From CALKXV01 sp965228905 (GTDB lineage: Bacteria > Pseudomonadota > Alphaproteobacteria > Rhodobacterales > Rhodobacteraceae): 64,000 nt of DNA. The stretch is taken from assembly GCA_965228905.1 (NCBI GenBank), contig CBDDII010000003.1, positions 1,798,001 to 1,862,000 of the forward strand, given 5' to 3'. The notes below the pieces were generated by a model that had not been told where the DNA came from, did no database searches, and saw only the letters and a list, made by a program, of their open reading frames with translations. Below are positions 25,079-33,606 of this stretch, piece by piece; the first letter of the stretch is position 1, and each line of letters starts with the position of its first letter. Made by a program: the position numbers and the translations under genes.

Positions 25079-26104
25079 ATGTCATACGCGGCGCTTCCCC
25101 ATCTGAGGACGCCGCGTCTGACGCTCCGCCCTCTCGAAAAAACCGATGCCGATGCCGTTGTCGACGGGATCGGCAACTATGACGTCAGCCGCTGGTTGGG
25201 GCGCGTGCCCTATCCCTATGGTCCGCAAGACTACGACGAATTCTTCGCCCGCGTGACGGACCAGAACCTGATGATCTGGGGCATTCTTTGCGGTGACGAT
25301 CTGATCGGTGCCGTGGGTCTGGACGAAGAACTCGGCTATTGGCTGGCCCGTCCGCATTGGGGGCAGGGCTATGCCTTTGAAGCTGCGATTGCCGCCGTAA
25401 GCCATTGGTTTTCCGATCCCCGGCGCGGTGATCTGGTCTCGGGCCACTATGACGACAACCACCGGTCGCGACGGTTGTTGCAGGCTCTTGGCTTCCGCGC
25501 GGTTGGGCAATCCCCGCGCTATGCGAAATCCCTTGCGCAAGAAGTGTCGGGCACCGACGTCGTTTTGACCCGCGCCGGTTGGGAGGCGCGGCAAAACTTC
25601 GTTCTGACGACACCGCGCCTTACCATTCGCCCGATCGAAGACCGCGACGCCGCCGGGTTTGCCGCGCTGATGGTGCCGGAAGTCGCGCGAATGCTCTCTA
25701 GCGTCACGCCCGGCATGAGCGAGGCCGAAGCCCTGGCCGACATCCCGCGCCGGAAGTGGCGGGGCTATCCGGGCTTTACCCAGATCATCGAACATGACGC
25801 CCGTGTCGCGGGGGCCATCGGTTTCGGCAAAGGCACGCTTGGCTATTACCTCGCCCCCGATCTTTGGGGGCAGGGGTTGGTGAGCGAGGCTCTGGCCGCA
25901 TTTCTACCGGAAGTTTTCGACCGTTTCCCGCTGGACAGCATCAAGGCCGACCATTTCGAGGACAATCCGGCCTCGGGCGCGATCCTGCGGAAATTCGGGT
26001 TCCGGCAAACCGGCAGGGACATGGGCACATCCAAGGCAAGGCTTGAGCCTCAGCCCCTGATAACATACGCCCTGAGCCGGGATAACTTTAAGGTGCCGCT
26101 ATGA
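25079..26104 (+). CDS. Tandem GNAT acetyltransferase (two GNAT domains)
   Basis: 341 residues with two RimJ/RimL-like GNAT domains in tandem: residues 1-160 (TPRLTLRPLEKTDAD, LGYWLARPHWGQGYAFEA) and 175-335 (TPRLTIRPIEDRDA, LGYYLAPDLWGQGLVSEA, NPASGAILRKFGF). Both retain the acetyl-CoA loop. Its stop overlaps the obgE start by 4 bp, so it is coupled to a ribosome-assembly GTPase. Given the L21/L27 neighbours, acetylation of a ribosomal or translation protein is a reasonable guess only. Confidence 0.88.
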   Translation: MSYAALPHLRTPRLTLRPLEKTDADAVVDGIGNYDVSRWLGRVPYPYGPQDYDEFFARVTDQNLMIWGILCGDDLIGAVGLDEELGYWLARPHWGQGYAFEAAIAAVSHWFSDPRRGDLVSGHYDDNHRSRRLLQALGFRAVGQSPRYAKSLAQEVSGTDVVLTRAGWEARQNFVLTTPRLTIRPIEDRDAAGFAALMVPEVARMLSSVTPGMSEAEALADIPRRKWRGYPGFTQIIEHDARVAGAIGFGKGTLGYYLAPDLWGQGLVSEALAAFLPEVFDRFPLDSIKADHFEDNPASGAILRKFGFRQTGRDMGTSKARLEPQPLITYALSRDNFKVPL

Positions 26105-27135
26105 AATTCCTCGATCTTGCGCGCGTGACGATCCGGTCGGGATCGGGTGGCGGTGGCTGCATCAGCTTCCGGCGCGAGAAGTATATCGAATACGGCGGTC
26201 CCGATGGCGGCGACGGCGGCAAGGGCGGCGATGTCTGGGCCGAGGCGGTCGACGGGCTGAACACCCTGATCGACTTTCGCTACCAACAGCATTTCTTCGC
26301 CAAGAACGGCGTGCCCGGCATGGGCCGCCAGCGCACGGGCAAGGATGGCGACGACGTGGTCCTGCGCGTGCCCGTCGGGACCGAGATACTGGACGAGGAT
26401 CAGGACACGGTGATCGCCGACCTGACAGCCGTGGGCGAGCGTGTTTTGCTGGCCAAGGGTGGCAACGGCGGGTTCGGCAACCTCCACTTCAAATCCTCGA
26501 CCAACCAGGCGCCCCGACGCGCCAATCCGGGCCAACCGGGCGTCGAACGCGAGATTTGGCTGCGCCTGAAGCTGATCGCGGATGTGGGGCTTCTGGGGCT
26601 GCCGAATGCGGGGAAATCCACCTTTCTGGCCGCCACCTCGAACGCGCGGCCCAAGATCGCCGATTACCCCTTCACAACGCTGCATCCGAACCTTGGGGTG
26701 GTCGGGGTCGATGAAACGGAATTCGTCGTGGCCGACATTCCAGGCCTGATCGAAGGCGCGCACGAAGGCAAGGGGATCGGTGACCGGTTCCTTGGCCATG
26801 TCGAACGCTCTTCCACGCTGTTGCACCTGGTCGATGGCACCTCGGACAACGTGGCCGAAGACTGGCAGACGATCATCACCGAACTGGAGGCTTACGGCGG
26901 CGCCCTGGCCGACAAGCCCCGGATCACCGCTTTGAACAAGGTCGATGCGCTGACAGATGAGGAACGTGCGGAAAAACTGGCCGAACTCGAAGCGGTGGCA
27001 GGTCACGTGATGCCCATGTCCGGTGTCGCGGGCGAGGGCGTGATGGACGTCTTGCGCGCGCTCCGCCGCCAGATCGACGCGGCAAAACGGGCCGAAAAGG
27101 ACGCGAAAGAGGAGCCGGGCGAATGGCGTCCCTGA
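26101..27135 (+). CDS. obgE: Obg/CgtA ribosome-assembly GTPase
   Basis: 344 residues, normal size. The glycine-rich Obg fold occupies residues 1-160 (RSGSGGGGCISFRREKYIEYGG split over the start). The GTPase domain has G1 GLPNAGKST, the switch region with TTLHPNLG, G3 DIPGLIEGA and G4 NKVD. It acts in late 50S maturation and ppGpp-linked control of growth. Gene order rplU-rpmA-(GNAT)-obgE is widely conserved. Start ATGA overlap with the upstream gene; the end overlaps proB by 13 bp. Confidence 0.97.
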   Translation: MKFLDLARVTIRSGSGGGGCISFRREKYIEYGGPDGGDGGKGGDVWAEAVDGLNTLIDFRYQQHFFAKNGVPGMGRQRTGKDGDDVVLRVPVGTEILDEDQDTVIADLTAVGERVLLAKGGNGGFGNLHFKSSTNQAPRRANPGQPGVEREIWLRLKLIADVGLLGLPNAGKSTFLAATSNARPKIADYPFTTLHPNLGVVGVDETEFVVADIPGLIEGAHEGKGIGDRFLGHVERSSTLLHLVDGTSDNVAEDWQTIITELEAYGGALADKPRITALNKVDALTDEERAEKLAELEAVAGHVMPMSGVAGEGVMDVLRALRRQIDAAKRAEKDAKEEPGEWRP

Positions 27136-28223
27136 GTGCCGCAAAGCGCATCGTCGTCAAGATCGGTTCGGCCCTTCTGGTGGAAGGGGGGAAGCTCCGT
27201 GCCGACTGGCTGAAATCGCTGGCCGAAGATGTCGCCTGGCTGCGCGAGGCCGGCAAGGACGTGGTGCTTGTCTCGTCAGGCTCTATCGCTCTTGGCCGCG
27301 CCGCACTGGACCTTTCCCAAGGCACGCTGGCGCTGGAACAGACCCAGGCCGCCGCCGCTGTCGGGCAAATCCGCCTGGCCCGCGCCTATGAAGAGGTGCT
27401 GGCCCCCTTCGGCCTGACAACAGCGCAGGTTCTGGTCACGTTGGAAGACAGCGCGAACCGCCGCCGCTACCTCAACAGCCGCGCCACGCTGGAACAGCTT
27501 TTGTCGCTTGGCGTCGTGCCGATCGTCAACGAAAACGACACCATCGCGACCGACGAAATCCGCTATGGCGACAACGACCGCCTTGCCGCCCAAATCGCGG
27601 TGACCATCGGTGCGGATGTGCTGGTGCTTCTGTCCGACGTCGATGGCTTTTACACCGGCAACCCCCGGACCGACGCCGGGGCACGCCGTCTTGACGTGAT
27701 CGACCGCATCACCCCCGAGATCGAGGCGATGGCAGGTGACGCGGGAACGGGTCTTTCAAAGGGCGGGATGAAAACCAAGGTCATGGCCGCCAAGACCGCC
27801 GGTGCAGGAGGCGCGGCCATGGCGATCACGTTGGGGTCGGCCATGAACTCCTTGAAATCGCTTGAGAATGGGGCAGCGGCCACCTGGTTCTCTGCCGAGA
27901 CCGATCCCCAGGCCGCCCGCAAGCGCTGGATCGCGGCGATGAAGGCCAAGGGCGAATTGCGCATCGATTCCGGTGCCGTTAAGGCGCTCCATGCCGGAAA
28001 ATCGCTTTTGCCCGCCGGTGTAACAGGCGTCGTCGGCAGCTTCGGGCGGGGCGATCCGGTGTCGATCCTCGGCCCCGAAGGTACGCGCCTTGGCATCGGG
28101 CTGACGCGCTACACGGCGGAAGAAACCGACTGCATCAAGGGCGAACGCTCGGACCGGATCGAGGCCCTTCTGGGTTACCCGGGCCGCGCCGCACTGGTGC
28201 ACCGGGACGATATGGCGATATGA
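27123..28223 (+). CDS. proB: Glutamate 5-kinase
   Basis: 366 residues. The amino-acid kinase domain (VVKIGSALLVEGG, VSSGSIALGR, NENDTIATDEIRYGDND, LLSDVDGFYTGNP, KGGMKTKVMAAK) is followed by a C-terminal PUA domain (about 275-360). Catalyses ATP-dependent phosphorylation of glutamate, the first and feedback-controlled step of proline synthesis. Starts inside the end of obgE and is followed by proA. Confidence 0.97.
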   Translation: MASLSAAKRIVVKIGSALLVEGGKLRADWLKSLAEDVAWLREAGKDVVLVSSGSIALGRAALDLSQGTLALEQTQAAAAVGQIRLARAYEEVLAPFGLTTAQVLVTLEDSANRRRYLNSRATLEQLLSLGVVPIVNENDTIATDEIRYGDNDRLAAQIAVTIGADVLVLLSDVDGFYTGNPRTDAGARRLDVIDRITPEIEAMAGDAGTGLSKGGMKTKVMAAKTAGAGGAAMAITLGSAMNSLKSLENGAAATWFSAETDPQAARKRWIAAMKAKGELRIDSGAVKALHAGKSLLPAGVTGVVGSFGRGDPVSILGPEGTRLGIGLTRYTAEETDCIKGERSDRIEALLGYPGRAALVHRDDMAI

Positions 28224-28242
28224 TCGGGGCGATTTTCGCCTG

Positions 28243-28272
28243 TTTGAAAGGTTGAGATTTGAAAGGTTGAGA
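28243..28272 (+). repeat. 15-bp tandem duplication containing the proA ribosome site
   Basis: TTTGAAAGGTTGAGA occurs twice back to back (28243-28257, 28258-28272), ending two bases before the proA ATG. Each unit carries a GAAAGG ribosome-binding sequence. The copy nearest the start is at about normal distance. Confidence 0.9.
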
Positions 28273-28274
28273 CG

Positions 28275-29540
28275 ATGAAAGACGGCACAGATATCGAAAC
28301 GATGATGGAAAAGATCGGCCGCCGTGCGCGCGCCGCCGCTGCCGAGCTTGCCTTTGCCCCAGCCGATGCCAAACGCGCCGCACTGGAACATGCCGCCGAG
28401 GCGGTCTGGGCCAATCGCGACGCGATCATCGCCGCCAACCTCAAGGACATGGACTTTGGCCGCGAAAAGGGCCTCAGCCCCGCGATGATGGACCGCCTGA
28501 TGCTGGACGAAGACCGCATCAAGGGCATGTGCGAAGGCCTTCGCGCCGTCGCCGCCCAGGACGATCCCGTCGGTCAGGTGACCGAAGAATGGGACAGGCC
28601 CTCGGGCCTTCATATCAAGCGCGTGCGCACCCCTTTGGGCGTGGTCGGTGTGATCTATGAAAGCCGCCCGAACGTGACGGCGGATGCCGGTGCCCTGTGC
28701 CTGAAAGCCGGGAATGCGGTGATCCTGCGGGGCGGGTCGGAAAGTTTCCACTCGGCCGAGGCGATCCATGGCTGCCTTGTGGAAGGCTTGAAACAGGCCG
28801 GCCTGCCCGAAGACGCGATCCAGCGCATCCCGACGCGCGACCGCGCCGCTGTGGCCGAACTGTTGCGAATGACCGAATACGTCGACGTCATCGTGCCGCG
28901 CGGTGGCAAGGGATTGGTCGGCCTTGTCCAGCGCGAGGCCCGCGTGCCTGTCTTCGCCCACCTCGAAGGGATCGTGCACATCTACGTCGATGCCGCCGCC
29001 GATGCCGAAAAGGCCCGCCGCGTGGTGATGAACGCCAAGACCCGGCGCACCGGCATCTGCGGTGCCGCCGAGTGCCTTTTGATCCACGAAAGCCTTGCCG
29101 ACACCCTCGGGCGCGATTTGATCCAGGACCTGCTGAAAGCGGGTGTCGAAGTGCGCGGCGATGCCGCCCTGCAAGGGATCGAAGGCGTCGTGCCCGCCGG
29201 TGCCGATGACTGGGGCAAGGAATACCTCGACATGGTCATAGCGGCCCGCACCGTCGCCGATGTGGACGAGGCCATCCAGCATATCCGCACCTATGGGTCG
29301 GACCACACCGACTGCATCCTGACCGAGGACGACGCCACCGCCGACCGTTTCTTCCAACGTCTGGACAGCGCGATCCTGATGCGCAACGCCTCGACCCAGT
29401 TCGCCGATGGCGGCGAGTTCGGGATGGGGGCCGAAATCGGCATCGCCACCGGCAAGATGCACGCGCGCGGCCCCGTGGGAGCCATGCAGTTGACCAGCTT
29501 CAAGTACCTCGTGACCGGCGACGGAACCGTCAGAAGCTGA
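28275..29540 (+). CDS. proA: Gamma-glutamyl phosphate reductase
   Basis: 421 residues, ALDH-superfamily fold. Landmarks are PLGVVGVIYESRPNVTADA, LKAGNAVILRGGSE, and the catalytic Cys in TRRTGICGAAECLL. Makes glutamate-5-semialdehyde from the ProB product with NADPH. Spaced 51 bp from proB, with the 15-bp duplication in between. Its 3' end overlaps the convergent chpT gene by 11 bp. Confidence 0.97.
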   Translation: MKDGTDIETMMEKIGRRARAAAAELAFAPADAKRAALEHAAEAVWANRDAIIAANLKDMDFGREKGLSPAMMDRLMLDEDRIKGMCEGLRAVAAQDDPVGQVTEEWDRPSGLHIKRVRTPLGVVGVIYESRPNVTADAGALCLKAGNAVILRGGSESFHSAEAIHGCLVEGLKQAGLPEDAIQRIPTRDRAAVAELLRMTEYVDVIVPRGGKGLVGLVQREARVPVFAHLEGIVHIYVDAAADAEKARRVVMNAKTRRTGICGAAECLLIHESLADTLGRDLIQDLLKAGVEVRGDAALQGIEGVVPAGADDWGKEYLDMVIAARTVADVDEAIQHIRTYGSDHTDCILTEDDATADRFFQRLDSAILMRNASTQFADGGEFGMGAEIGIATGKMHARGPVGAMQLTSFKYLVTGDGTVRS

Positions 29541-30123
29541 GTGAAATGGAAGCCTCGGAGATATTCGCCGCAAGCCGACGACCGACTTGCTGGGTCGCCG
29601 GGTGGATCAGCGCGAAATGCACGTTCGAGGCGGTCACCTCGACCGGCTTGCGCGGATCGACGACAAGCCCCCAAAGCTCTTCGTTGACCTTGATGCGGTC
29701 CGATGTGCCAAAGACGTTCCAGGCCCCGCCCGAACGGGTGACCAGAACCTTGCCGCCCCAGGGCAGGGCGCTTTCAAGGCATTGCAACAACAGGAAAGCC
29801 AGCTTGGCCTCCACGCGCGGCACATCCTCGCCGACCTTCCAGTCAACAACAAGGCGGCTGCCGCGGAACAGGTCGCTCAACACCGATTTCAACTCGGCAT
29901 TGCCGATCAGGTCGCCGTTGCGTGCCGCACCATATGCGATCCGGAAAAACCGGATCCGGGCATTGGCGCTTTCCACGGATTCCGAAATCAGCGTGATCTC
30001 GGGTGCCGCACCGACCCCTGACATGGTCAAAAGCTCGACGCCATTCCCGATGGCTCCAAGTGGCGAGATCAGATCGTGGCAAATGCGCGATCCGACCAAG
30101 GCATTCAGTTCTGCTTGGTTCAT
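29530..30123 (-). CDS. chpT: ChpT-type histidine phosphotransferase
   Basis: 197 residues. Helix-rich N-terminal dimerisation part with the phosphorylatable His in SRICHDLISPLGAIGNGVEL, split around residues 12-32, and a degenerate kinase-like C-terminal domain. In Alphaproteobacteria ChpT relays phosphate from CckA to CtrA and CpdR, setting cell cycle, motility or gene-transfer-agent programmes. ATG 30123 is chosen because the His-containing motif then sits at the usual distance and GAGGGACGA precedes it. Convergent with proA, divergent from the DUF3553 gene. Confidence 0.9.
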   Translation of the reverse strand: MNQAELNALVGSRICHDLISPLGAIGNGVELLTMSGVGAAPEITLISESVESANARIRFFRIAYGAARNGDLIGNAELKSVLSDLFRGSRLVVDWKVGEDVPRVEAKLAFLLLQCLESALPWGGKVLVTRSGGAWNVFGTSDRIKVNEELWGLVVDPRKPVEVTASNVHFALIHPATQQVGRRLAANISEASISLSF

Positions 30124-30162
30124 TCGTCCCTCATCCCAATTCGCCCGCGCCAAAGGGTCGCC

Positions 30163-30345
30163 ATGACAGGGCTTAATTCACATCTGACGCCTGGAATGCT
30201 GGTCCGGCATCCTGACCGTCCCGACTGGGGGACCGGACAGGTGCAATCAAACATCAATGGCCGTGTAACGGTGAATTTTCCCGACGAAGGGAAGGTGGTC
30301 ATTGACGGCAACATGGTCGAACTCGTCCCGGTCTTCGATCATTGA
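30163..30345 (+). CDS. DUF3553-family small protein
   Basis: 60 residues: LTPGMLVRHPDRPDWGTGQV and RVTVNFPDEGKVVI, the single SH3-like DUF3553 module. Related modules occur at the end of UvrD-type helicases. It is divergent from chpT with 39 bp between the starts. Function as a free protein is unknown. Confidence 0.85.
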   Translation: MTGLNSHLTPGMLVRHPDRPDWGTGQVQSNINGRVTVNFPDEGKVVIDGNMVELVPVFDH

Positions 30346-30461
30346 TGCGACGTTAGCACAACCTAAGCGAGTGAACAAACGGTTTGATTCTCGCCTTGGA
30401 TCCTGTTGCCTGAAACCCGCAAGAAGCCTAGACCCCGAAAACGGCAACCAACGAAAAAGAC

Positions 30462-31229
30462 ATGAACCTCGATACCTCGCCCCTCACGTTGACCCTTGCA
30501 AAGACGGAAGAAGACCGGCTGGCTTCTGAACGGCTGCGTTACGAGGTCTTTGTCGAGGAACTGGGCGGCGATGGCCCCCTTGTGGATCACGAGGGGCGGT
30601 TCGAGCGGGACAAGTACGATCCAGACTTCGATCACCTGATCCTCGTGGACGAAACCCGTGACCGCAGCGCGCTGGACCATGTGGTCGGGGTCTATCGCGT
30701 TCTGCCGGGCGGGCGCGACACGCGGTTCTATTCCGAGGATGAATACGACCTCTCGCTCTTGCGCAACAGCGGGCGCAGGCTTTTGGAGCTTGGCCGGTCC
30801 TGCGTGCGCGATGGCTATCGAAACGGTCTTGCGCTGCATCAACTCTGGTCCGGTCTCGCCGATTACGTGCGCGAGCGCGAGATCGAGATCCTCTTCGGCG
30901 TCGCCAGCCTGCACGGCACGGATATCGACGAACTCGCAGCGCCACTGTCGCTTTTGCACCATAACCACCTTGCCCCGCCGGAATTGCGCGTTCGTGCACA
31001 GGAAGGCGTCTACCAGTCCATGGACCTGATGCCGCTGGAAAACATCGACCGGGTCGCGGCGATGCGGGCCGTGCCGCCCCTGATAAAGTCCTACCTGAAA
31101 CTCGGCGGCGGCGTGGGCGACGGCGCTTTCGTCGATCACGCCTTCAACACCACCGACGTCTGCCTTGTCATCGACACCGAACGCATGAACCCGACCGCGC
31201 GGCAACGTTACACCGGGGGCAGGGCGTGA
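30462..31229 (+). CDS. olsB: Ornithine-acyl-ACP N-acyltransferase
   Basis: 255 residues of the OlsB/hemolysin-like GNAT superfamily. LRYEVFVEELGGDG near the N terminus, LELGRSCVRDGYRNG and the ALHQLWSGL region fit the family. Transfers a 3-hydroxyacyl group from ACP to ornithine to give lyso-ornithine lipid. The next gene, overlapping by 4 bp, is the O-acyltransferase that completes the lipid. Confidence 0.92.
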   Translation: MNLDTSPLTLTLAKTEEDRLASERLRYEVFVEELGGDGPLVDHEGRFERDKYDPDFDHLILVDETRDRSALDHVVGVYRVLPGGRDTRFYSEDEYDLSLLRNSGRRLLELGRSCVRDGYRNGLALHQLWSGLADYVREREIEILFGVASLHGTDIDELAAPLSLLHHNHLAPPELRVRAQEGVYQSMDLMPLENIDRVAAMRAVPPLIKSYLKLGGGVGDGAFVDHAFNTTDVCLVIDTERMNPTARQRYTGGRA

Positions 31230-32095
31230 ACCCTACCTGGCGTTCCGACGACCAGCCAGAACCGGTCAGGATCGGCATTGCAGGGGGCATCGTCGCGGCC
31301 TGTCGCGGCGTGCTTCTGATACTGGTTCTGGCCTTCGGGTTTGCGCTGATGATGCTTCTGCGCCTGATCGAACGCCCACTGTTCGGCCTCAACCGACCCT
31401 GGACGCCCTGGATGTCCGTCTTCGCCTTTCGCGCGGCCCTCTTCATCATCGGCCTGAAGGTGCGAACCAAGGGCACGCCAATGAACCGCCCCGGTGTGAT
31501 CGTCGCGAACCATTCCTCTTGGTTGGACATCTTTGTGCTGAACGCGAAACGCCCGCTTTACTTCGTGTCGAAATCCGAGGTCGCCCGCTGGCCCGGCATC
31601 GGCTTTCTGGCACGTGTGACGGGAACGGTCTTCGTGGACCGGGATCGCCGCCAGGCCCGCATCCAGCGCGACCTGTTCGAGGAGCGTCTGGCCGCCGGGC
31701 ATCGGTTGCTGTTCTTCCCCGAAGGCACCTCCAGCGACGGCCAAAGGGTGCTTGGCTTCAAACCGACGCTGTTTGCGGCCCTTTTCTCACCCGATCTGCC
31801 GGGGCTGTCCGTGCAACCGGTGACCCTTGCCTATCAGGGGCCAAAGGGCAGGGATCCGCGCTTTTACGGCTGGTGGGGCGACATGGACTTCGGACCGCAC
31901 GTCCTTTTGATGCTGGCAACCCTGTCCCACGGCGAGGTTCAGGTGACCTGGCACCCCCCACTTCCGGTAGCAGACTTCACCGACCGGAAAAGGCTTTCCG
32001 CTGCTTCCGAGGCAAAAGTGCGCAGCGCACATCCCCGTGGATCAGACGACTCCGTCCAGCAAACGAGCGAGGGCGGCGGCGGGATCCTCGGCTGA
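31226..32095 (+). CDS. olsA: Lyso-ornithine lipid O-acyltransferase (PlsC family)
   Basis: 289 residues with an N-terminal membrane helix (VLLILVLAFGFALMMLL) and the PlsC acyltransferase motifs NHSSWLDIF (HX4D), FVDRDRR and FPEGTSSDG. With OlsB it makes ornithine lipids, phosphorus-free membrane lipids. ATGA coupling to olsB. The last 54 bp overlap the end of the convergent thiE-like gene. Confidence 0.92.
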   Translation: MNPTWRSDDQPEPVRIGIAGGIVAACRGVLLILVLAFGFALMMLLRLIERPLFGLNRPWTPWMSVFAFRAALFIIGLKVRTKGTPMNRPGVIVANHSSWLDIFVLNAKRPLYFVSKSEVARWPGIGFLARVTGTVFVDRDRRQARIQRDLFEERLAAGHRLLFFPEGTSSDGQRVLGFKPTLFAALFSPDLPGLSVQPVTLAYQGPKGRDPRFYGWWGDMDFGPHVLLMLATLSHGEVQVTWHPPLPVADFTDRKRLSAASEAKVRSAHPRGSDDSVQQTSEGGGGILG

Positions 32096-32662
32096 CCAGA
32101 TTTCCTCACCCACGGCAAAGAAATCCGTGACATCGCCAAGGGCGCGGGCGGTTTCGGCATCAATCGCGCCTTCGGCCACCACCGGCACCTCGATCATCTC
32201 GGACCACCAGGCAAAGAGGTCGGGCAGTGCGCGTGTGCCATCGCCAAGCGCGGTCGCGCCCACGGGGCCGAAAGACACGTAATCGGCTCCCGCTTCGCCC
32301 GCCGTCATGCCATCGTGACGCGACGCCCCGCAGAACGCCCCGACAATCGCATCCGCCCCAAGCGCCTTTCGCGCCGCGCGGACCGAACGCGCACCATCGC
32401 CAAGGTGAACCCCGTCCAGCCCCAGCCGCTCGACCAGCCCCAGATGACTGTCGATCACAAGTGCCACGTCCCTGGAATGCGCCACGTCGCGCAATACGTC
32501 GGCTGTGCGCGAAATCCGGTCCTCGTCCCTGCTGGCAAGGCTAAGCCGTAGGCATGCGATCTCGTGCGCATCAAGGACCGAGGCCAGCACATCGGGAAAA
32601 CTCGATAATTCCAGATCGGGAGGGGTCAGCAGGTAAATCTGCGCACGGTCCGCATCAGCCAT
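32042..32662 (-). CDS. Thiamine-phosphate synthase-like protein
   Basis: 206-residue TIM-barrel protein of the ThiE/TenI family. Visible are YLLTPP at the start, the DGVHLGDG motif, GAFCGASRHDGMTAGEAGADY with the GxSxH-like core, and YVSFGPVGAT. ThiE joins HMP-PP and THZ-P to thiamine phosphate, whereas TenI relatives aromatise the thiazole. No other thiamine gene is nearby, so which activity applies is open. Start ATG 32662 is the first with good family alignment (MADADRAQIYLLTPP). Confidence 0.8.
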   Translation of the reverse strand: MADADRAQIYLLTPPDLELSSFPDVLASVLDAHEIACLRLSLASRDEDRISRTADVLRDVAHSRDVALVIDSHLGLVERLGLDGVHLGDGARSVRAARKALGADAIVGAFCGASRHDGMTAGEAGADYVSFGPVGATALGDGTRALPDLFAWWSEMIEVPVVAEGAIDAETARALGDVTDFFAVGEEIWSAEDPAAALARLLDGVV

Positions 32663-32818
32663 GGTCGGGTCGTCCTTGTCGTCTGACGTGCCTATAGCGG
32701 GTTGCCGGGGTCGGGGAAAGCCTCGGGCGGTGATCAAAGGGCAGTGAACCGCACCACGAAGCGCGGATTCCGAGTTTCCGCACCTTGTCTGTCGCGCACG
32801 GCCTTCGTAAGGGGGGGC

Positions 32819-33553
32819 ATGTCACAACCCACCTTCGTACTTGTCCGCCCCCAGATGGGCGAAAACATCGGCGCCGCCGCGCGGGCGATGTGGAACTTCG
32901 GGCTGGATCGCATGGCCGTGGTCGCCCCCCGCGACGGCTGGCCGAACCCGAAAGCCGTCGCCATGGCCTCGGGCGCAGGGCGCTTGCTGGACGAAGCACG
33001 GCTGGCCAAAACCACCGCGGACGCCATTGGCGATGCGTCTTTCGTCTACGCCACCACCGCCCGCGACCGGGACCTGACGAAAGAGGTCTTCACGCCCGAA
33101 GCCGCCATGGCCGACGCCGCCCAAAGGATCGCCGCAGGGCAGGGCGTTGCCGTGCTGTTCGGCCCCGAACGCGCCGGATTGGAAAACGACGACATCGCCA
33201 AGGCAAATGCGATCATCTCGGTCCCCGTGAACCCCGATTTCGCCTCGCTGAACCTTGCCCAATGCGTGCTTCTGACCGCCTATGAATGGCGCCGGGCCAC
33301 CTTCGACGCCCCGGCGCGCGAGGTCGAATTCGCAGGCACCGAACCGGCCCGCCAGATCGAGATCGAAAAGCTGGCCCAGCACTACGAAGACCGCCTGACC
33401 GACGCCGGTTTCTTCTTTCCGCCGGAAAAGGCCGAGGGCATGAAACAGACCCTGCGCAACCTATGGTCGCGGATGCCCATGACACGCGCCGACGTGCAGG
33501 TCCTGCACGGCATCATGCGACAGATGGTCCGCTGGAAAGAACGCGGCGATTGA
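32819..33553 (+). CDS. trmJ: tRNA/rRNA 2'-O-methyltransferase, TrmJ-like
   Basis: 244 residues. SpoU/TrmH-family SPOUT methyltransferase with VLVRPQMGENIGAAARAM at the N terminus, VLFGPERAGLENDD and SLNLAQCVLL forming the knotted SAM site, and a helical C-terminal extension as in TrmJ. Probably methylates position 32 of certain tRNAs. ATG 32819 follows a G-rich ribosome site (AAGGGGGGG). Confidence 0.9.
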   Translation: MSQPTFVLVRPQMGENIGAAARAMWNFGLDRMAVVAPRDGWPNPKAVAMASGAGRLLDEARLAKTTADAIGDASFVYATTARDRDLTKEVFTPEAAMADAAQRIAAGQGVAVLFGPERAGLENDDIAKANAIISVPVNPDFASLNLAQCVLLTAYEWRRATFDAPAREVEFAGTEPARQIEIEKLAQHYEDRLTDAGFFFPPEKAEGMKQTLRNLWSRMPMTRADVQVLHGIMRQMVRWKERGD

Positions 33554-33606
33554 CTGGACGCTTCCCGTCACCGCCCCTACATTCCGCGCCAGACGAGGAG
33601 CCTGAG

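Noticed and set aside
26050..27144. 364-codon minus-strand frame
   Set aside because: Antisense of obgE, which has full conserved GTPase motifs.
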